The translations under genes and the position numbers were made by a program. The notes under the pieces are model-generated. The model had not been told where the DNA came from and made no database searches. It saw only the letters and a program-made list of their open reading frames with translations. Below are positions 17,457-26,078 of a DNA stretch of 64,000 nucleotides, piece by piece. Every line of letters starts with the position of its first letter. Position 1 is the first letter of the stretch. This DNA is from Acidovorax carolinensis (GTDB lineage: Bacteria > Pseudomonadota > Gammaproteobacteria > Burkholderiales > Burkholderiaceae_C), in the NCBI RefSeq assembly GCF_002157145.1, contig NZ_CP021361.1, positions 1,612,001-1,676,000 on the forward strand, read 5' to 3'.

Positions 17457-18533
17457 ATGACCTTCAACTGCACGATTCCTGTCATTTCCGACCTGCACGA
17501 CACCGCGCTGACGGCGCGCCTGCAGCACCGCATCGACCACAAGACCAAGCCCCTGGGCGCGCTGGGCCGGCTGGAGCCGCTGGCGTTGCGCATCGGCCAG
17601 ATCCTGGGCAGCGAGTCACCCCAGCTTGAGCACCCGCAAATGCTGGTCTGCGCGGCCGATCATGGGTTGGCGGCGCGCGGCGTGTCGGCCTACCCGAGCG
17701 ACGTGACCTGGCAGATGGTCGAAAACTTTCTGGCCGGTGGCGCCGCCGTGAGCGTGCTGGCGCGCCAGCATGGCCTGGCGCTCACCGTGGTGGACTGCGG
17801 CGTGGCGCGCGACTTTGCGCTGCGCCCTGCCGTGCCCGGCCAGCCACAGCTGCTGGTGCGCAAGGTGGCGCCGGGCACGCACGACGCATCCACCGGCCCC
17901 GCGATGACGGCCGCGCAATGCGCCCAGGCGCTGGCCAACGGCATGGACGTGGTGCGCAATCTGCCCGGCAACGCGCTGCTTCTGGGCGAAATGGGGATTG
18001 GCAACACCTCGGTGGCCTCGCTGTTGCTGTCGCGCCTGTGCGGCATACCTTTGGACGAGTGCACCGGCGCCGGCACCGGCCTGGACGCGGCCGGCGTCGC
18101 GCGCAAGCGCGCCGTGCTGGCGCAGGCATTGCAGGCCAATGAGGGCGCGGTCGAACCCCTCGACGCCCTGGCCGCGCTGGGTGGTTTCGAGGTCGCCACA
18201 CTGGTGGGCGCCGTACTGCAGGCTGCGTCGGAGCGCCGTGTGATCGTGGTCGATGGCTTCATCACCAGCGCCGCCGTGCTGGTGGCCGCGCGCCTGCAAC
18301 CCCACGTGCTGCAGCGCTGCGTGTTTGCCCACGGCTCGGCCGAGCCCGGCCATGCGCACCTGCTGGCGCACCTGGTGCCACATCCGCAGGCCCGGCCGCT
18401 GCTGGACATGGGCCTGCGCCTGGGCGAGGGCTCGGGCGCGGCGCTGGCCTGGCCGCTGTTGCAGTCGGCCTGCTGCATCCTGCGCGAAATGGCCAGCTTC
18501 GAGGCGGCGGGGGTGGCCACGCAGTCGGCGTGA
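17457..18533 (+). CDS. cobT: Nicotinate-nucleotide:dimethylbenzimidazole phosphoribosyltransferase CobT
   Basis: 358 residues. Conserved segments: RIDHKTKPLGALGRLEPLAL, LVCAADHGLAARGVSAYPSD, NFLAGGAAVSVLARQHG, LLLGEMGIGNTSVASLLLSR, GAGTGLDAAGVARKR and the C-terminal LRLGEGSGAALAWPLLQSA with the catalytic Glu. It activates the base made by BluB to alpha-ribazole phosphate. It is the last gene of the cob run. The cobalamin synthase gene cobS and the phosphatase gene that usually complete this module are not seen after it; a toxin-antitoxin pair follows instead. Confidence 0.94.
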   Translation: MTFNCTIPVISDLHDTALTARLQHRIDHKTKPLGALGRLEPLALRIGQILGSESPQLEHPQMLVCAADHGLAARGVSAYPSDVTWQMVENFLAGGAAVSVLARQHGLALTVVDCGVARDFALRPAVPGQPQLLVRKVAPGTHDASTGPAMTAAQCAQALANGMDVVRNLPGNALLLGEMGIGNTSVASLLLSRLCGIPLDECTGAGTGLDAAGVARKRAVLAQALQANEGAVEPLDALAALGGFEVATLVGAVLQAASERRVIVVDGFITSAAVLVAARLQPHVLQRCVFAHGSAEPGHAHLLAHLVPHPQARPLLDMGLRLGEGSGAALAWPLLQSACCILREMASFEAAGVATQSA

Positions 18534-18565
18534 TGGTTTTGACGCGGTGGTGCGCTAGCAGTAGT

Positions 18566-18579
18566 ATTACAAATGTAAT
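18566..18579. promoter_or_regulatory. Palindromic operator candidate of the toxin-antitoxin operon
   Basis: ATTACA-AA-TGTAAT is a perfect 6+2+6 palindrome 13 bases before the antitoxin ATG. AbrB-type antitoxins commonly bind such AT-rich palindromes to repress their own operon, so this is a likely autoregulatory site. The binding is inferred. Confidence 0.55.
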
Positions 18580-18592
18580 TACAAAGGCCACC

Positions 18593-18817
18593 ATGCACAC
18601 CCTCAAACTTACCCAGGTCGGCAACTCCGTCGGCGCCATTTTTCCCAAAGAGCTGCTCGCGCGCTTGCAACTGGAAAAAGGCGACGAGCTGTACGTGACA
18701 GAAACGCCCGACGGCTTGCGCATCACGACGCATAACCCCGAGTTCGAAGCGCAGATGCGCGTGGCACGCGAGATCATGAAAGAGCGCCGGGCTGTCTTGC
18801 ACGAGCTGGCCAAATGA
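18593..18817 (+). CDS. AbrB/SpoVT-fold antitoxin
   Basis: 74 residues. The N-terminal swapped-hairpin DNA-binding domain (LKLTQVGNSVGAIFPKELLA, GDELYVTETPDGLRI) is typical of AbrB/MazE-like antitoxins. The charged C-terminal tail (MRVAREIMKERRAVLHELAK) is the kind of segment that wraps the toxin. ATG 18593 is chosen because the domain starts directly after it. The stop overlaps the Doc toxin start (ATGA), a standard arrangement for antitoxin-first modules. Confidence 0.88.
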   Translation: MHTLKLTQVGNSVGAIFPKELLARLQLEKGDELYVTETPDGLRITTHNPEFEAQMRVAREIMKERRAVLHELAK

Positions 18818-19212
18818 GGCGCGAATGGGTCTGGCTAGATCGCGCAGTCGTTGTCGCCATCCACGAGATGCAACTGGCCGAGCACGGTGGCGGCGCCGGC
18901 GTGCGCGATGCCGGCCTGCTCGACTCGGCCCTGGGCAAACCGCTCCAGCTGCAGGCGTATGGCGATCCACCACCTGACGCCGCAGCGCTGGCGGCGTCCT
19001 ATGGCTACGGTATCTCGCGCAACCACCCGTTCATCGATGGCAACAAGCGCACCGGTTTTGTGGCTGCCGAACTTTTTCTACGCCTTAATGGGCAGGTGCT
19101 GGGGGCCGACGATGCGTCGTGTGTGCTCACAATGCTCGCCGTTGCCGCCGGCGACATGTCGGAAGAAGGCTTTGCGGCGTGGCTGCGTATGCACAGCGCT
19201 GCACGGGCATGA
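18814..19212 (+). CDS. doc: Death-on-curing (Doc) family toxin, Fic fold
   Basis: 132 residues. The Fic/Doc active-site motif is NHPFIDGNKRTGFVAAELFL, preceded by AASYGYGISR. Doc toxins are kinases of EF-Tu; true Fic AMP-transferases have HxFx(D/E)GNGR, and here the motif reads HPFIDGNKR, the Doc-like form with Lys in place of the second Gly. N-terminal WLDRAVVVAIHEMQLAEHGG is also typical of Doc. It forms a two-gene module with the AbrB antitoxin. The module sits exactly where cob genes end, suggesting insertion into or next to the operon. Confidence 0.88.
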   Translation: MRREWVWLDRAVVVAIHEMQLAEHGGGAGVRDAGLLDSALGKPLQLQAYGDPPPDAAALAASYGYGISRNHPFIDGNKRTGFVAAELFLRLNGQVLGADDASCVLTMLAVAAGDMSEEGFAAWLRMHSAARA

Positions 19213-19238
19213 GAAGGTTTTGATCGATTCCAAGCCAT

Positions 19239-19292
19239 TTATGGTTCTAGCGCTTGTGTAGCAAGCGCATGAAGCTATTGAAAATATAGCAA
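19239..19292. repeat. Dispersed palindromic repeat, intergenic copy
   Basis: TCTAGCGCTTGTGTAGCAAG then CGCATGAAGCTATTGAAAAT. It lies between the Doc toxin and the diguanylate cyclase, which converge here, and may fold as an RNA hairpin. Confidence 0.7.
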
Positions 19293-19361
19293 TCAAGTGC
19301 GGGCATACCGCCATGCCAGCGCATGCACGGCGGTGTGGGCGAGGCGCCTGGAAGGCGGCCG

Positions 19362-20491
19362 TCACCCCGCGCAGGTCTGGTTGCGGCCCCGCTTCTTGGC
19401 CTGGTAGAGCGCAGCGTCGGCGCGTGCCAGCATGGCGTCCAGGGTGTCCGTCTGACCCTGCCAGCTGGTCACCCCGATGCTGAGCTGGCAGTCAAGCGGG
19501 TGCCCTGCCTGAAGCAGCGCGTGGATGCGTTGTGCCACATGGTGGGCTGCCGGGGCATCGGTGTCGGGCAGCAGAACCAGAAACTCTTCGCCACCGTAAC
19601 GACCCAGGCGGTCTTCGCTGCGCAATGCAGACTTGGTGCACGCAGCGAAATGGACCAGCACCGCATCGCCATGCTGGTGGCCATGGGTGTCGTTCACCGC
19701 CTTGAAGTTGTCCAGGTCGAGCATCATGATCGACGGCCCGTGGCCATAGCGGCGGGCGCGGTCCAGTTCCTCCTGGCACAGCTGCATCACGGCGCGGCGG
19801 TTCAGTGTCTGGGTGAGCGAGTCGTGTGTGGCCAGGTGCTCCAGTTCGGTGCGCACCCGGTCGGTCGCCAGCAAGATGGCGCCAATGGACAGCATCAGCA
19901 CCGTCATCACATACGCGCCCATGTATATCGTCTGGAAAGGTGAAGGCTCCATGACGCCGTTGCCGGCCCGGCCCATGAGGACCGAAGTGAAGCGCGCCAT
20001 CAGCACCAGGATGTGCAGCGCCAGCACGACCTGCACCAGCCGTGTGGGAAAGCCCTTGCCCCCATGTCGCAATTGAAAGCGCAGGTGCGCGCCATACAGC
20101 ACCGCCATCAGCAGCGAGAAGATGGCGACGCGCATTGCATAACTGGGCGTTACGTAAGTCAGCCATGTAATCACCAGCGTGGATGCGACCGCGACGCTGC
20201 CCCACAAGGCCCATCCACCACCATGTCCCAGGAATCGGCGGCTGCCGATGTAATAGACCGTGGCGCCCATCAGCAGCGCCTGGTTGGCCAGAACGACTGA
20301 GAGAAATTGGGGGAGCTCACCACGGCTGCTGAAGAGCAGCATTGACACGAGCCAGAGCACGGGAGCAGCAGCCCAGTAGTCCAGCCCGCAGATGCCAGGG
20401 GGTAATTGCTCCGCATGAACAACAGCACCACCGCCATCGTCGTGGACATGAACCCCGCCATGACAATGAGGGTGTGCGGATCGAGTTGCAT
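19362..20491 (-). CDS. Membrane diguanylate cyclase (GGDEF; one-base frameshift near 20400)
   Basis: About 376 residues after restoring one base. The N-terminus (MQLDPHTLIVMAGFMSTTMA) and the rest (GLDYWAAAPVLWLVSMLLF onward) are in different frames, consistent with a C6-to-C5 loss at 20398-20402. About six helices form a membrane sensor. The GGDEF domain has LATHDSLTQTLNRRA, MLDLDNFKAVNDTHGHQHGD and GRYGGEEFLVLLPD, plus an RSED inhibitory (RxxD) site five residues before the active loop. It should make cyclic di-GMP with product feedback. The gene is monocistronic. Confidence 0.88.
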
Positions 20492-20640
20492 CTTCCGGTA
20501 GGGGCAACAGGGACGGGCTGTAAACAAATGTTTGATTCAGTATAGCCAGACAGCCCTTTTTGGGCGAACAAATTTGGGGGGTGGCTGCCTGCGTGCGGCG
20601 GGAGTGCTTGGTTGGCTGCCAATCTCGAGAACGCACGGTC

Positions 20641-20673
20641 AAAAAAAGCCGCCCCCTTGCGGTGGCGGCTTTC
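20641..20673 (-). terminator. Rho-independent terminator after catA
   Basis: On the minus strand AAAGCCGCCACCGCAAGGGG then GCGGCTTTTTTT forms a GC stem with a short loop followed by seven T. It lies 22 bases beyond the catA stop and probably ends the cat operon transcript. Confidence 0.85.
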
Positions 20674-20694
20674 GGGCTGTGAGCGCAGGGCTGT

Positions 20695-21615
20695 TCAGGC
20701 GGGGGTGGATACACGCTCCATGCGCGTCAGTGGCAGGGCTTCGTCGGCACTGGCGGCGTTCTGCATCACGAAGTTGAACTTCGTGCGCGTGAAGGGCGCG
20801 CTGATGCCCAGCGATTCGTAGCCTGCAGGCGCCACGTTTTTCTCCAGGGCCACGATCAGGCCATCGCGCGTGGCGAAGGCAAAGTCGTCGTCGATGTAAG
20901 TGTCGCCGGGGATGTTGACCTGTGTGGTCAGCGTGCGCATGCCGGGTGCCGCCACCAGAAAGTGGATGTGCGCGGGGCGGTTGCCGTGGCGGCCCAGGGC
21001 CTCGAACAGCTCGGACGTGGGGCTGTTCGGGGGAATCGCGTAGCCAGGTGGCAGGAACGAGCGAAAGCGGTACTGGCCCTTGGCTCCCGTCTCGATGCGG
21101 CGGCGCAGCTCGTAGGGCTTCATGCCGGGGAAGAAGTGCGAATAGCCGCCCAGCTCATTGGCGTGCCACACATCCACCGAGGCGTGGGGCACAGGCTGGC
21201 CGTTCAGGTCCTGCACCTGGCCCTCCATCACGAACACTTCGCCCTTGGGCTCGCCCTCATCGAGGCGCACCTCGACCTGGGACATGGGTGCACCCGCCAC
21301 AAACAGCGGGCCTTCGATGGCGCGCGGCGTGCCACCTGCGCGGCCCGCCTTGGCGTCGGCCTCGTCGGCACGGATGTCGAGCAGGCGGTCAAAACCGAGG
21401 CCCGCGGTGATCAGGCCCGTCTGGCCCGCCGCGCCCAGGCGCGTGAGCCAGCCGGCGGCGGCCCAGAACTCGTCGGGGGTCACATCGAGTTCGTCGATGG
21501 TCTTGAACAGGTCGGTAACGATGCGCTCGGTGAGCTGGCGCACGCGCGCATTGCCGGGGGCGATCTTCTTGGTGTTGACCAGTGCAAGCAGTTGGGCTTG
21601 GGTGAGTTCGGACAT
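20695..21615 (-). CDS. catA: Catechol 1,2-dioxygenase
   Basis: 306 residues; intradiol cleavage of catechol to cis,cis-muconate using non-haem Fe(III). The iron ligands are visible as Tyr in ANELGGYSHFFPG, Tyr in KGQYRFRSFLPPGY and the two His in NRPAHIHFLVA. The N-terminal helical dimerisation domain (FKTIDELDVTPDEFWAAAGW) is present and the length is normal. It is the last gene of the minus-strand group catB-catC-Bug protein-catA and is followed by a terminator. Confidence 0.94.
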   Translation of the reverse strand: MSELTQAQLLALVNTKKIAPGNARVRQLTERIVTDLFKTIDELDVTPDEFWAAAGWLTRLGAAGQTGLITAGLGFDRLLDIRADEADAKAGRAGGTPRAIEGPLFVAGAPMSQVEVRLDEGEPKGEVFVMEGQVQDLNGQPVPHASVDVWHANELGGYSHFFPGMKPYELRRRIETGAKGQYRFRSFLPPGYAIPPNSPTSELFEALGRHGNRPAHIHFLVAAPGMRTLTTQVNIPGDTYIDDDFAFATRDGLIVALEKNVAPAGYESLGISAPFTRTKFNFVMQNAASADEALPLTRMERVSTPA

Positions 21616-21659
21616 GGATGTCTCCTCGGTGGAATGGGGTAGAATGAATGCAGGGAGGG

Positions 21660-22639
21660 TCAGTCGAGCTTGATGCCGCGCTCGGTGATCAGCTTGGTCC
21701 AGCGCTCGGACTCGCGGGCCAGGTGTTTGGCCAGCTCGTCGGGGGTGGAGCCCACGGGCTCGGCGCCGATGGTTTCAAAGCGCTTGACCACGTCGGGGTC
21801 TTTCATCGCGGCCAGCAAGGCCTTGTTGAGCTTGCCGACGATGGCCTTGGGTGTGGATGCGGGCATGAACACGGCAAACCATGGTGACACCTCGTAGCCG
21901 GGCACGCCGGCCTCGGCCAGGGTGGGCACCTCGGGCAGGGTGCTGGAGCGCTTGGCCGTGGTCACGCCCAGGGCGCGCAGCTTGCCCGACTGGATGTGCG
22001 GGCGGGCCGAGGTGATGCTGTCAAACATGTAGTTGATCTGGCCGCCCAGCAGGTCGGCCACCGCCGGGCCGCTGCCCTTGTAAGGAATGTGCAGCATGTC
22101 CACATTGGCCAGCGAAGTGAAAACCTCGCCCGCCAGGTGGATGGAGGTGCCGTTGCCGGCCGACGCATAGGTGAGCTTGCCGGGTGCGCTGCGGGCCGCG
22201 GCGATCACGTCCCGGGCGGTCTTCACATCGGGCTGGGTGGCGTTGGTGACCAGCACATTGGGCACCACGGCCAGCAGGCTGACGGGGCAAAGTCCTTGAT
22301 CGGGTCGTAGCTCAGCTTGCCGTACAGCGGCTTGTTGGTGGCCATGCCGATTGAGGTGATCATCATCGTGTAGCCGTCGCCGGGCTGCTTGGCCACGAAG
22401 TCGGCACCAATGTTGCCACCCGCGCCAGGCTTGTTTTCGATGACGAAGGGCTGGCCCAGCGACTTGGCGGCCTTTTCGCCCAGCGTGCGCGCGATGGCGT
22501 CCATGGCGCCACCGGGCGGGAAGGGAACCACCCAGCGGATCGGCTTGTTGGGCCATTCGGCGGCCGCAGGCTGGGCGTGGGCAGTCAGGCCCAGGCCGGC
22601 CAGGGCCAGCAGGGCCAGGAGGTGACGTTTGGTGTGCAT
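21660..22639 (-). CDS. Bug-type (TTT family) solute-binding protein in the cat operon (frameshift near 22284)
   Basis: About 326 residues after restoring one base. Signal peptide MHTKRHLLALLALAGLGLTA (cleavage near AHA-QP), then WPNKPIRWVVPFPPGGAMDA, the classic Bug ligand loop, and NKPGAGGNIGADFVAKQPGD. After YDPIKDFAP the frame changes (GCCCCGTCAGC, probably GCCCCGGTCAGC) and continues VSLLAVVPNVLVTNATQPDV to the end. Bug proteins are periplasmic binders of carboxylates or aromatics. Its place between catC and catA suggests a ligand linked to aromatic degradation. No permease subunits are nearby. Confidence 0.88.
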
Positions 22640-22672
22640 CGTGTTTGTCTCGTGGGGTTGGATTGAGGGGCT

Positions 22673-22948
22673 TCAGATGGCCGAAGGGTGCTGCGCCAGC
22701 GGGGTGACGGAGATCTTCATGAACGGGAACAGCGGCAGGCCTTGCAGCAGCTGGTGCAGTTCGTCGTTGGACGCCACATCAAAGATGCTGTAGTTGGCAT
22801 ATTCGCCCACCACGCGCCAGATGCTCTTCCAGCGGCCGTCGCGCTGCAGGTCTTGCGAATAGGCCTTTTCGCGGGCCTTGATCTCGTTGGCTTGCTCCAC
22901 GGGCAAGTCGCGCGGAATGTTCACATCCATACGAACCAGAAACAGCAT
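22673..22948 (-). CDS. catC: Muconolactone delta-isomerase
   Basis: 91 residues, the normal length for CatC. It starts MLFLVRMDVNIPRDLPVEQA and has the conserved KAYSQDLQRDGRWKSIWRVV and YANYSIFDVASNDELHQLL segments of the ferredoxin-like barrel subunit. It converts muconolactone to 3-oxoadipate enol-lactone, the step after CatB. It lies 11 bases after the catB stop, in the same operon. Confidence 0.94.
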   Translation of the reverse strand: MLFLVRMDVNIPRDLPVEQANEIKAREKAYSQDLQRDGRWKSIWRVVGEYANYSIFDVASNDELHQLLQGLPLFPFMKISVTPLAQHPSAI

Positions 22949-22959
22949 CGGTTTTCTCC

Positions 22960-24144
22960 TTAAACGGGGGTGGTGGTGTGTGCGGCCATATCAACGTGCA
23001 CGGCGGTGAGGCCCTGGCGGGCGCGGTCAAAGCGCTCCAGCTGGGGCAGCGAAATGTCGACGCCAAAGCCCGGGCCGTCGGGCAGTTGCAGCTCGAAATC
23101 GACAATCGGCATCTGCTGCTCGACGATGTCGTCCACCAGCAGCTGCGGGCCGAACAGCTCGCAGCCATGGTGCTGGCCGCCCAGCGTGGAAAACACATGG
23201 GCCGATGCGGCGCTGCCCAGCGATGTCTCCAGCATGGTGCCGCCGTACCACCCGATGTCGGCCGCTTCGGCCACAGCGGCCACCTTGCGGGTGCGGATCA
23301 GGCCGCCGTGCTTGGCCACCTTGAGCGAGAACACATGGCTGGCTTTCTCGCGCGCCAGCATCATGGCGTCTTGCGGGGTGCACACGGTTTCGTCGGCCAT
23401 GATGAGCGCGCCATCGAGCGTGGCCGTGAGGCTTTTGAGCGCCTCCACGTTCCACTGCGCCACGGGCTGCTCGATCAGCGTCACGCCGGCTTCGACCAGT
23501 TGCGGCAGATAACGGCGCGCGGTGTTGCCGTCCCAGGCCTGGTTCACGTCCACCGTGAGCGTGGCCTTGCCCTGCAGGCCGCGCGCGATCTGCGACACAT
23601 GGGCCACGTCGGCCTCGGGTGTGCGGGCGCCGATCTTCATCTTGAAGATGCGGTGGCGTTTTTGCGTGAGGCGCAGATGGGCCTCCTGCAGGTCGCGCTC
23701 CACGTCGCCGCTGGCCAGCGTCCAGGCCAGGGGCAGGCTCTGGTGCACCTTGCCGCCCAGCAGTTGCCAGGCGGGCAGGTCGAGCGTGCGGGCCACGGCG
23801 TCGATCAGCGCCATCTCGACAGCGCTCTTGGCAAACGCATTGCCTTTGCAGGCCTTGTCCATGCGCGCCAGGGCGCCTTCAAAACCGCCCGCGTCCTGGC
23901 CGATGAGCGCGGGGGCGAGGTAGTTTTGAATGGCGTGCAGGATGCTTTCGGGTGACTCTTCGTTCCACGACGGGCCGCCAATGGTGGCCGCCTCGCCGAA
24001 GCCCGTGGCACCGTTTTTGAGCCACACCTGCACGATGACCGGACTCTGGCGGCTGATGGAGCCAAACGACAGCTTGTGCGGGCGGATCGTGGGAATGTCC
24101 AGAATCCGCGCCTGCAGGCGTTCGATGGTGAAGCGGCTATGCAT
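22960..24144 (-). CDS. catB: Muconate cycloisomerase
   Basis: 394 residues of the enolase superfamily. Catalytic pieces: KMKIGARTPE (the KxK base), TVDVNQAWDG, TLIEQPVAQW and MADETV (the three metal carboxylates) and SLKVAKHGG. The start is set at ATG 24144 (MHSRFTIERLQARILDIPTI); the longer in-frame extension runs into the regulatory region. It cyclises cis,cis-muconate to muconolactone. First gene of the cat operon, divergent from a LysR regulator. Confidence 0.94.
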   Translation of the reverse strand: MHSRFTIERLQARILDIPTIRPHKLSFGSISRQSPVIVQVWLKNGATGFGEAATIGGPSWNEESPESILHAIQNYLAPALIGQDAGGFEGALARMDKACKGNAFAKSAVEMALIDAVARTLDLPAWQLLGGKVHQSLPLAWTLASGDVERDLQEAHLRLTQKRHRIFKMKIGARTPEADVAHVSQIARGLQGKATLTVDVNQAWDGNTARRYLPQLVEAGVTLIEQPVAQWNVEALKSLTATLDGALIMADETVCTPQDAMMLAREKASHVFSLKVAKHGGLIRTRKVAAVAEAADIGWYGGTMLETSLGSAASAHVFSTLGGQHHGCELFGPQLLVDDIVEQQMPIVDFELQLPDGPGFGVDISLPQLERFDRARQGLTAVHVDMAAHTTTPV

Positions 24145-24262
24145 TGCTGTGTACCTTTTTTGGGGACCAGAAAAATGGCGTTGGCCCATCTTGGAGCCAG
24201 CAAAAAAGGCAAGGTTAGATTTAATCCGTATGACGTTCCAATGATTTATTTGCAACTTATCA

Positions 24263-24277
24263 TTCGATTGAATCGAA
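24263..24277. promoter_or_regulatory. LysR-type operator candidate between catB and its regulator
   Basis: TTCGATT-G-AATCGAA is a perfect 7+1+7 palindrome in the 155-base divergent gap, 23 bases before the regulator ATG. LysR regulators bind such dyads (T-N11-A type) and repress themselves while activating the divergent operon with muconate as inducer. The match is by position and symmetry only. Confidence 0.6.
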
Positions 24278-24299
24278 CGAATAAATGGGAGCGTCCTCA

Positions 24300-25199
24300 A
24301 TGGAAATCCGGCAGTTGCGCTACTTTCTCGACATCGCTCAGACCGAGCACCTCACGCAGTCGGCGCAGAACCTGTTTGTCACGCAGTCCACGTTGTCGCA
24401 CGGCCTGCGCCAGCTGGAGCAGGAGCTGGATATCCAGCTTTTTGACCGCCTGGGCCGGGGCTTGCGGCTGTCACAGGCGGGGGCGGCTTTCCGCGTGCAC
24501 GCCGCCCGCGCGCTGCAGGAGATCGAGGCCGGGCGTATGGCGCTGGCCGACATGACCGGGCTGCAGGCGGGCGTGCTCACCGTGGGCGTCATCCCCACCT
24601 TCTTGCACACCCTGGTGCCGGCCGCGGTGGCGGCCTTCAGCATGGCCTATCCCAAGGTGAACATCGTGGTGCGCGACCTGCGCGCCGGGCCCATCGAAGA
24701 GCAGCTGGTGGAAGGCTTGCTCGATGTGGGCATTGCCTTTCACCCCACGCAGCGCGAGGAGATCGAGACCGAACCCCTGTTCGAGGAGCGCATGCAGCTG
24801 GTGGTGAACCGGGCCCACCCACTGGCGCGCCGCCGCAGCCTGGCCGTCAAGGCCCTGGCCCAGGTGCCGCTGGCCATGCTGCCGCGCACGTTCGCCACAC
24901 GCCGCCTGATTGACGACAGCCTGCGCGCGGCCGGCGTGCAGCCCTGGGTGCGGGTGGAGATGGAATCGGTGGAGGGGCTGATCGATGTGTGCCGCTGGGG
25001 CGAGCTGGCCTGCATCGTGCCCGAGCGCGCCGCGCGCCAGGCGCCGGACATGCAGGCCATCCAGCTGCATTCGCCGCAGATGGTGCGCCACGCCGGCATT
25101 CTGTGGCGCCGCGGCGCATCCCGCAGCCGGGCGGCCGTGGAATTTGCGGCCTTGCTCGGGCCAGAGCATCGGCTTACGGGTGGGCGTTCAAACATTTGA
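24300..25199 (+). CDS. LysR-family regulator of the cat operon (CatR/CatM-like)
   Basis: 299 residues. The N-terminal winged helix-turn-helix reads MEIRQLRYFLDIAQTEHLTQ, SAQNLFVTQSTLSHGLRQLE and DIQLFDRLGRGLRLSQAG, followed by a periplasmic-binding-like effector domain (LTVGVIPTFLHTLVPAAV). ATG 24300 is preferred over 24285 because GGGAG at 24287-24291 is well spaced for it. It faces catB across a palindromic operator, so it is the likely muconate-responsive activator of catBC-Bug-catA. A CynR/CatR subfamily assignment cannot be made from sequence reading alone. Confidence 0.85.
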   Translation: MEIRQLRYFLDIAQTEHLTQSAQNLFVTQSTLSHGLRQLEQELDIQLFDRLGRGLRLSQAGAAFRVHAARALQEIEAGRMALADMTGLQAGVLTVGVIPTFLHTLVPAAVAAFSMAYPKVNIVVRDLRAGPIEEQLVEGLLDVGIAFHPTQREEIETEPLFEERMQLVVNRAHPLARRRSLAVKALAQVPLAMLPRTFATRRLIDDSLRAAGVQPWVRVEMESVEGLIDVCRWGELACIVPERAARQAPDMQAIQLHSPQMVRHAGILWRRGASRSRAAVEFAALLGPEHRLTGGRSNI

Positions 25200-25200
25200 A

Positions 25201-25260
25201 TGAAAATGCCTTTTGCGCTTATGGATAAAGCGCCTATAGCTATTTTAATAATAGCAATAA
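25201..25260. repeat. Dispersed palindromic repeat, intergenic copy
   Basis: TTTTGCGCTTATGGATAAAG then CGCCTATAGCTATTTTAATA. It follows the LysR stop within 5 bases and lies in the convergent gap with nth, so it may act as a shared terminator-like hairpin. Confidence 0.65.
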
Positions 25261-25339
25261 AGGGTTGAAAGCACGCGCTGTGCAAGCTGCGCCGATGGAT
25301 CCGCTTTTGGCAGCGTCATCGGCAGCGCCGTCAGCCGGG

Positions 25340-25978
25340 CTAAGGCGCGCTGGTCTTGGGCTGAAAGTCGCAATACGGCGCCACCAGGCATTCCCAGCAG
25401 CGCGGCTTGCGCGCCTGGCACACATAGCGGCCCAGCAGGATCAGCCAGTGGTGCGAATCGACGGCGTAGGCGGGGGGCACGCGCTTCATCAGCTGCATCT
25501 CCACCGCCAGCGGGTTCTTGCCGGGGGCCAGGCCGGTGCGGTTGCTGACGCGAAAGATGTGCGTGTCCACCGCCATGGTGGGCTGGCCGAACGCCACGTT
25601 GAGCACCACGTTGGCCGTTTTGCGGCCCACGCCTGGCAGGGCTTCGAGCGCCTCGCGCGTGCGCGGCACCTGGCCGCCATGCTGCTCCACGAGGATGCGG
25701 CAGGTCGCCATCAGGTGGCGCGCTTTGCTTTTGTAGAGGCCAATGGTCTTGATGTAGCCCTCCAGACCCTCCAGGCCCAGGGCCAGAATGGCCTGCGGCG
25801 TGCCTGCCACCGGGAACAGCTTGCGCGTGGCCTTGTTCACGCCCACATCGGTGGCCTGCGCCGACAGCAGCACAGCCGCCAGCAGCTCGAACACGGTGGT
25901 GTATTCAAGTTCGGTGTTGGGCAGCGGGTTGGCGGCCTTCAGGGTGGCGAAAAAGGGTTCGATGTGCGCGGTTTTCAT
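25340..25978 (-). CDS. nth: Endonuclease III (DNA glycosylase/AP lyase)
   Basis: 212 residues. The helix-hairpin-helix with catalytic Lys (LPGVGRKTANVVLNVAFG) and Asp (AVDTHIFRVSNR) is intact. The C-terminal [4Fe-4S] cluster has the spacing C-x6-C-x2-C-x5-C in YVCQARKPRCWECLVAPYC. It removes oxidised pyrimidines in base excision repair. The start is set at ATG 25978 (MKTAHIEPFFATLKAANPLP), the normal family start, rather than the longer frame. Confidence 0.94.
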   Translation of the reverse strand: MKTAHIEPFFATLKAANPLPNTELEYTTVFELLAAVLLSAQATDVGVNKATRKLFPVAGTPQAILALGLEGLEGYIKTIGLYKSKARHLMATCRILVEQHGGQVPRTREALEALPGVGRKTANVVLNVAFGQPTMAVDTHIFRVSNRTGLAPGKNPLAVEMQLMKRVPPAYAVDSHHWLILLGRYVCQARKPRCWECLVAPYCDFQPKTSAP

Positions 25979-26078
25979 GGCGGGCAGTGTAGGGGTTGAT
26001 GGTTCCAAGCTGCACGCATCCGTGCCGCATGCCAATTGGCGACAATGCGGTATTCACCGTCCACTGAAAGCACCGTCC

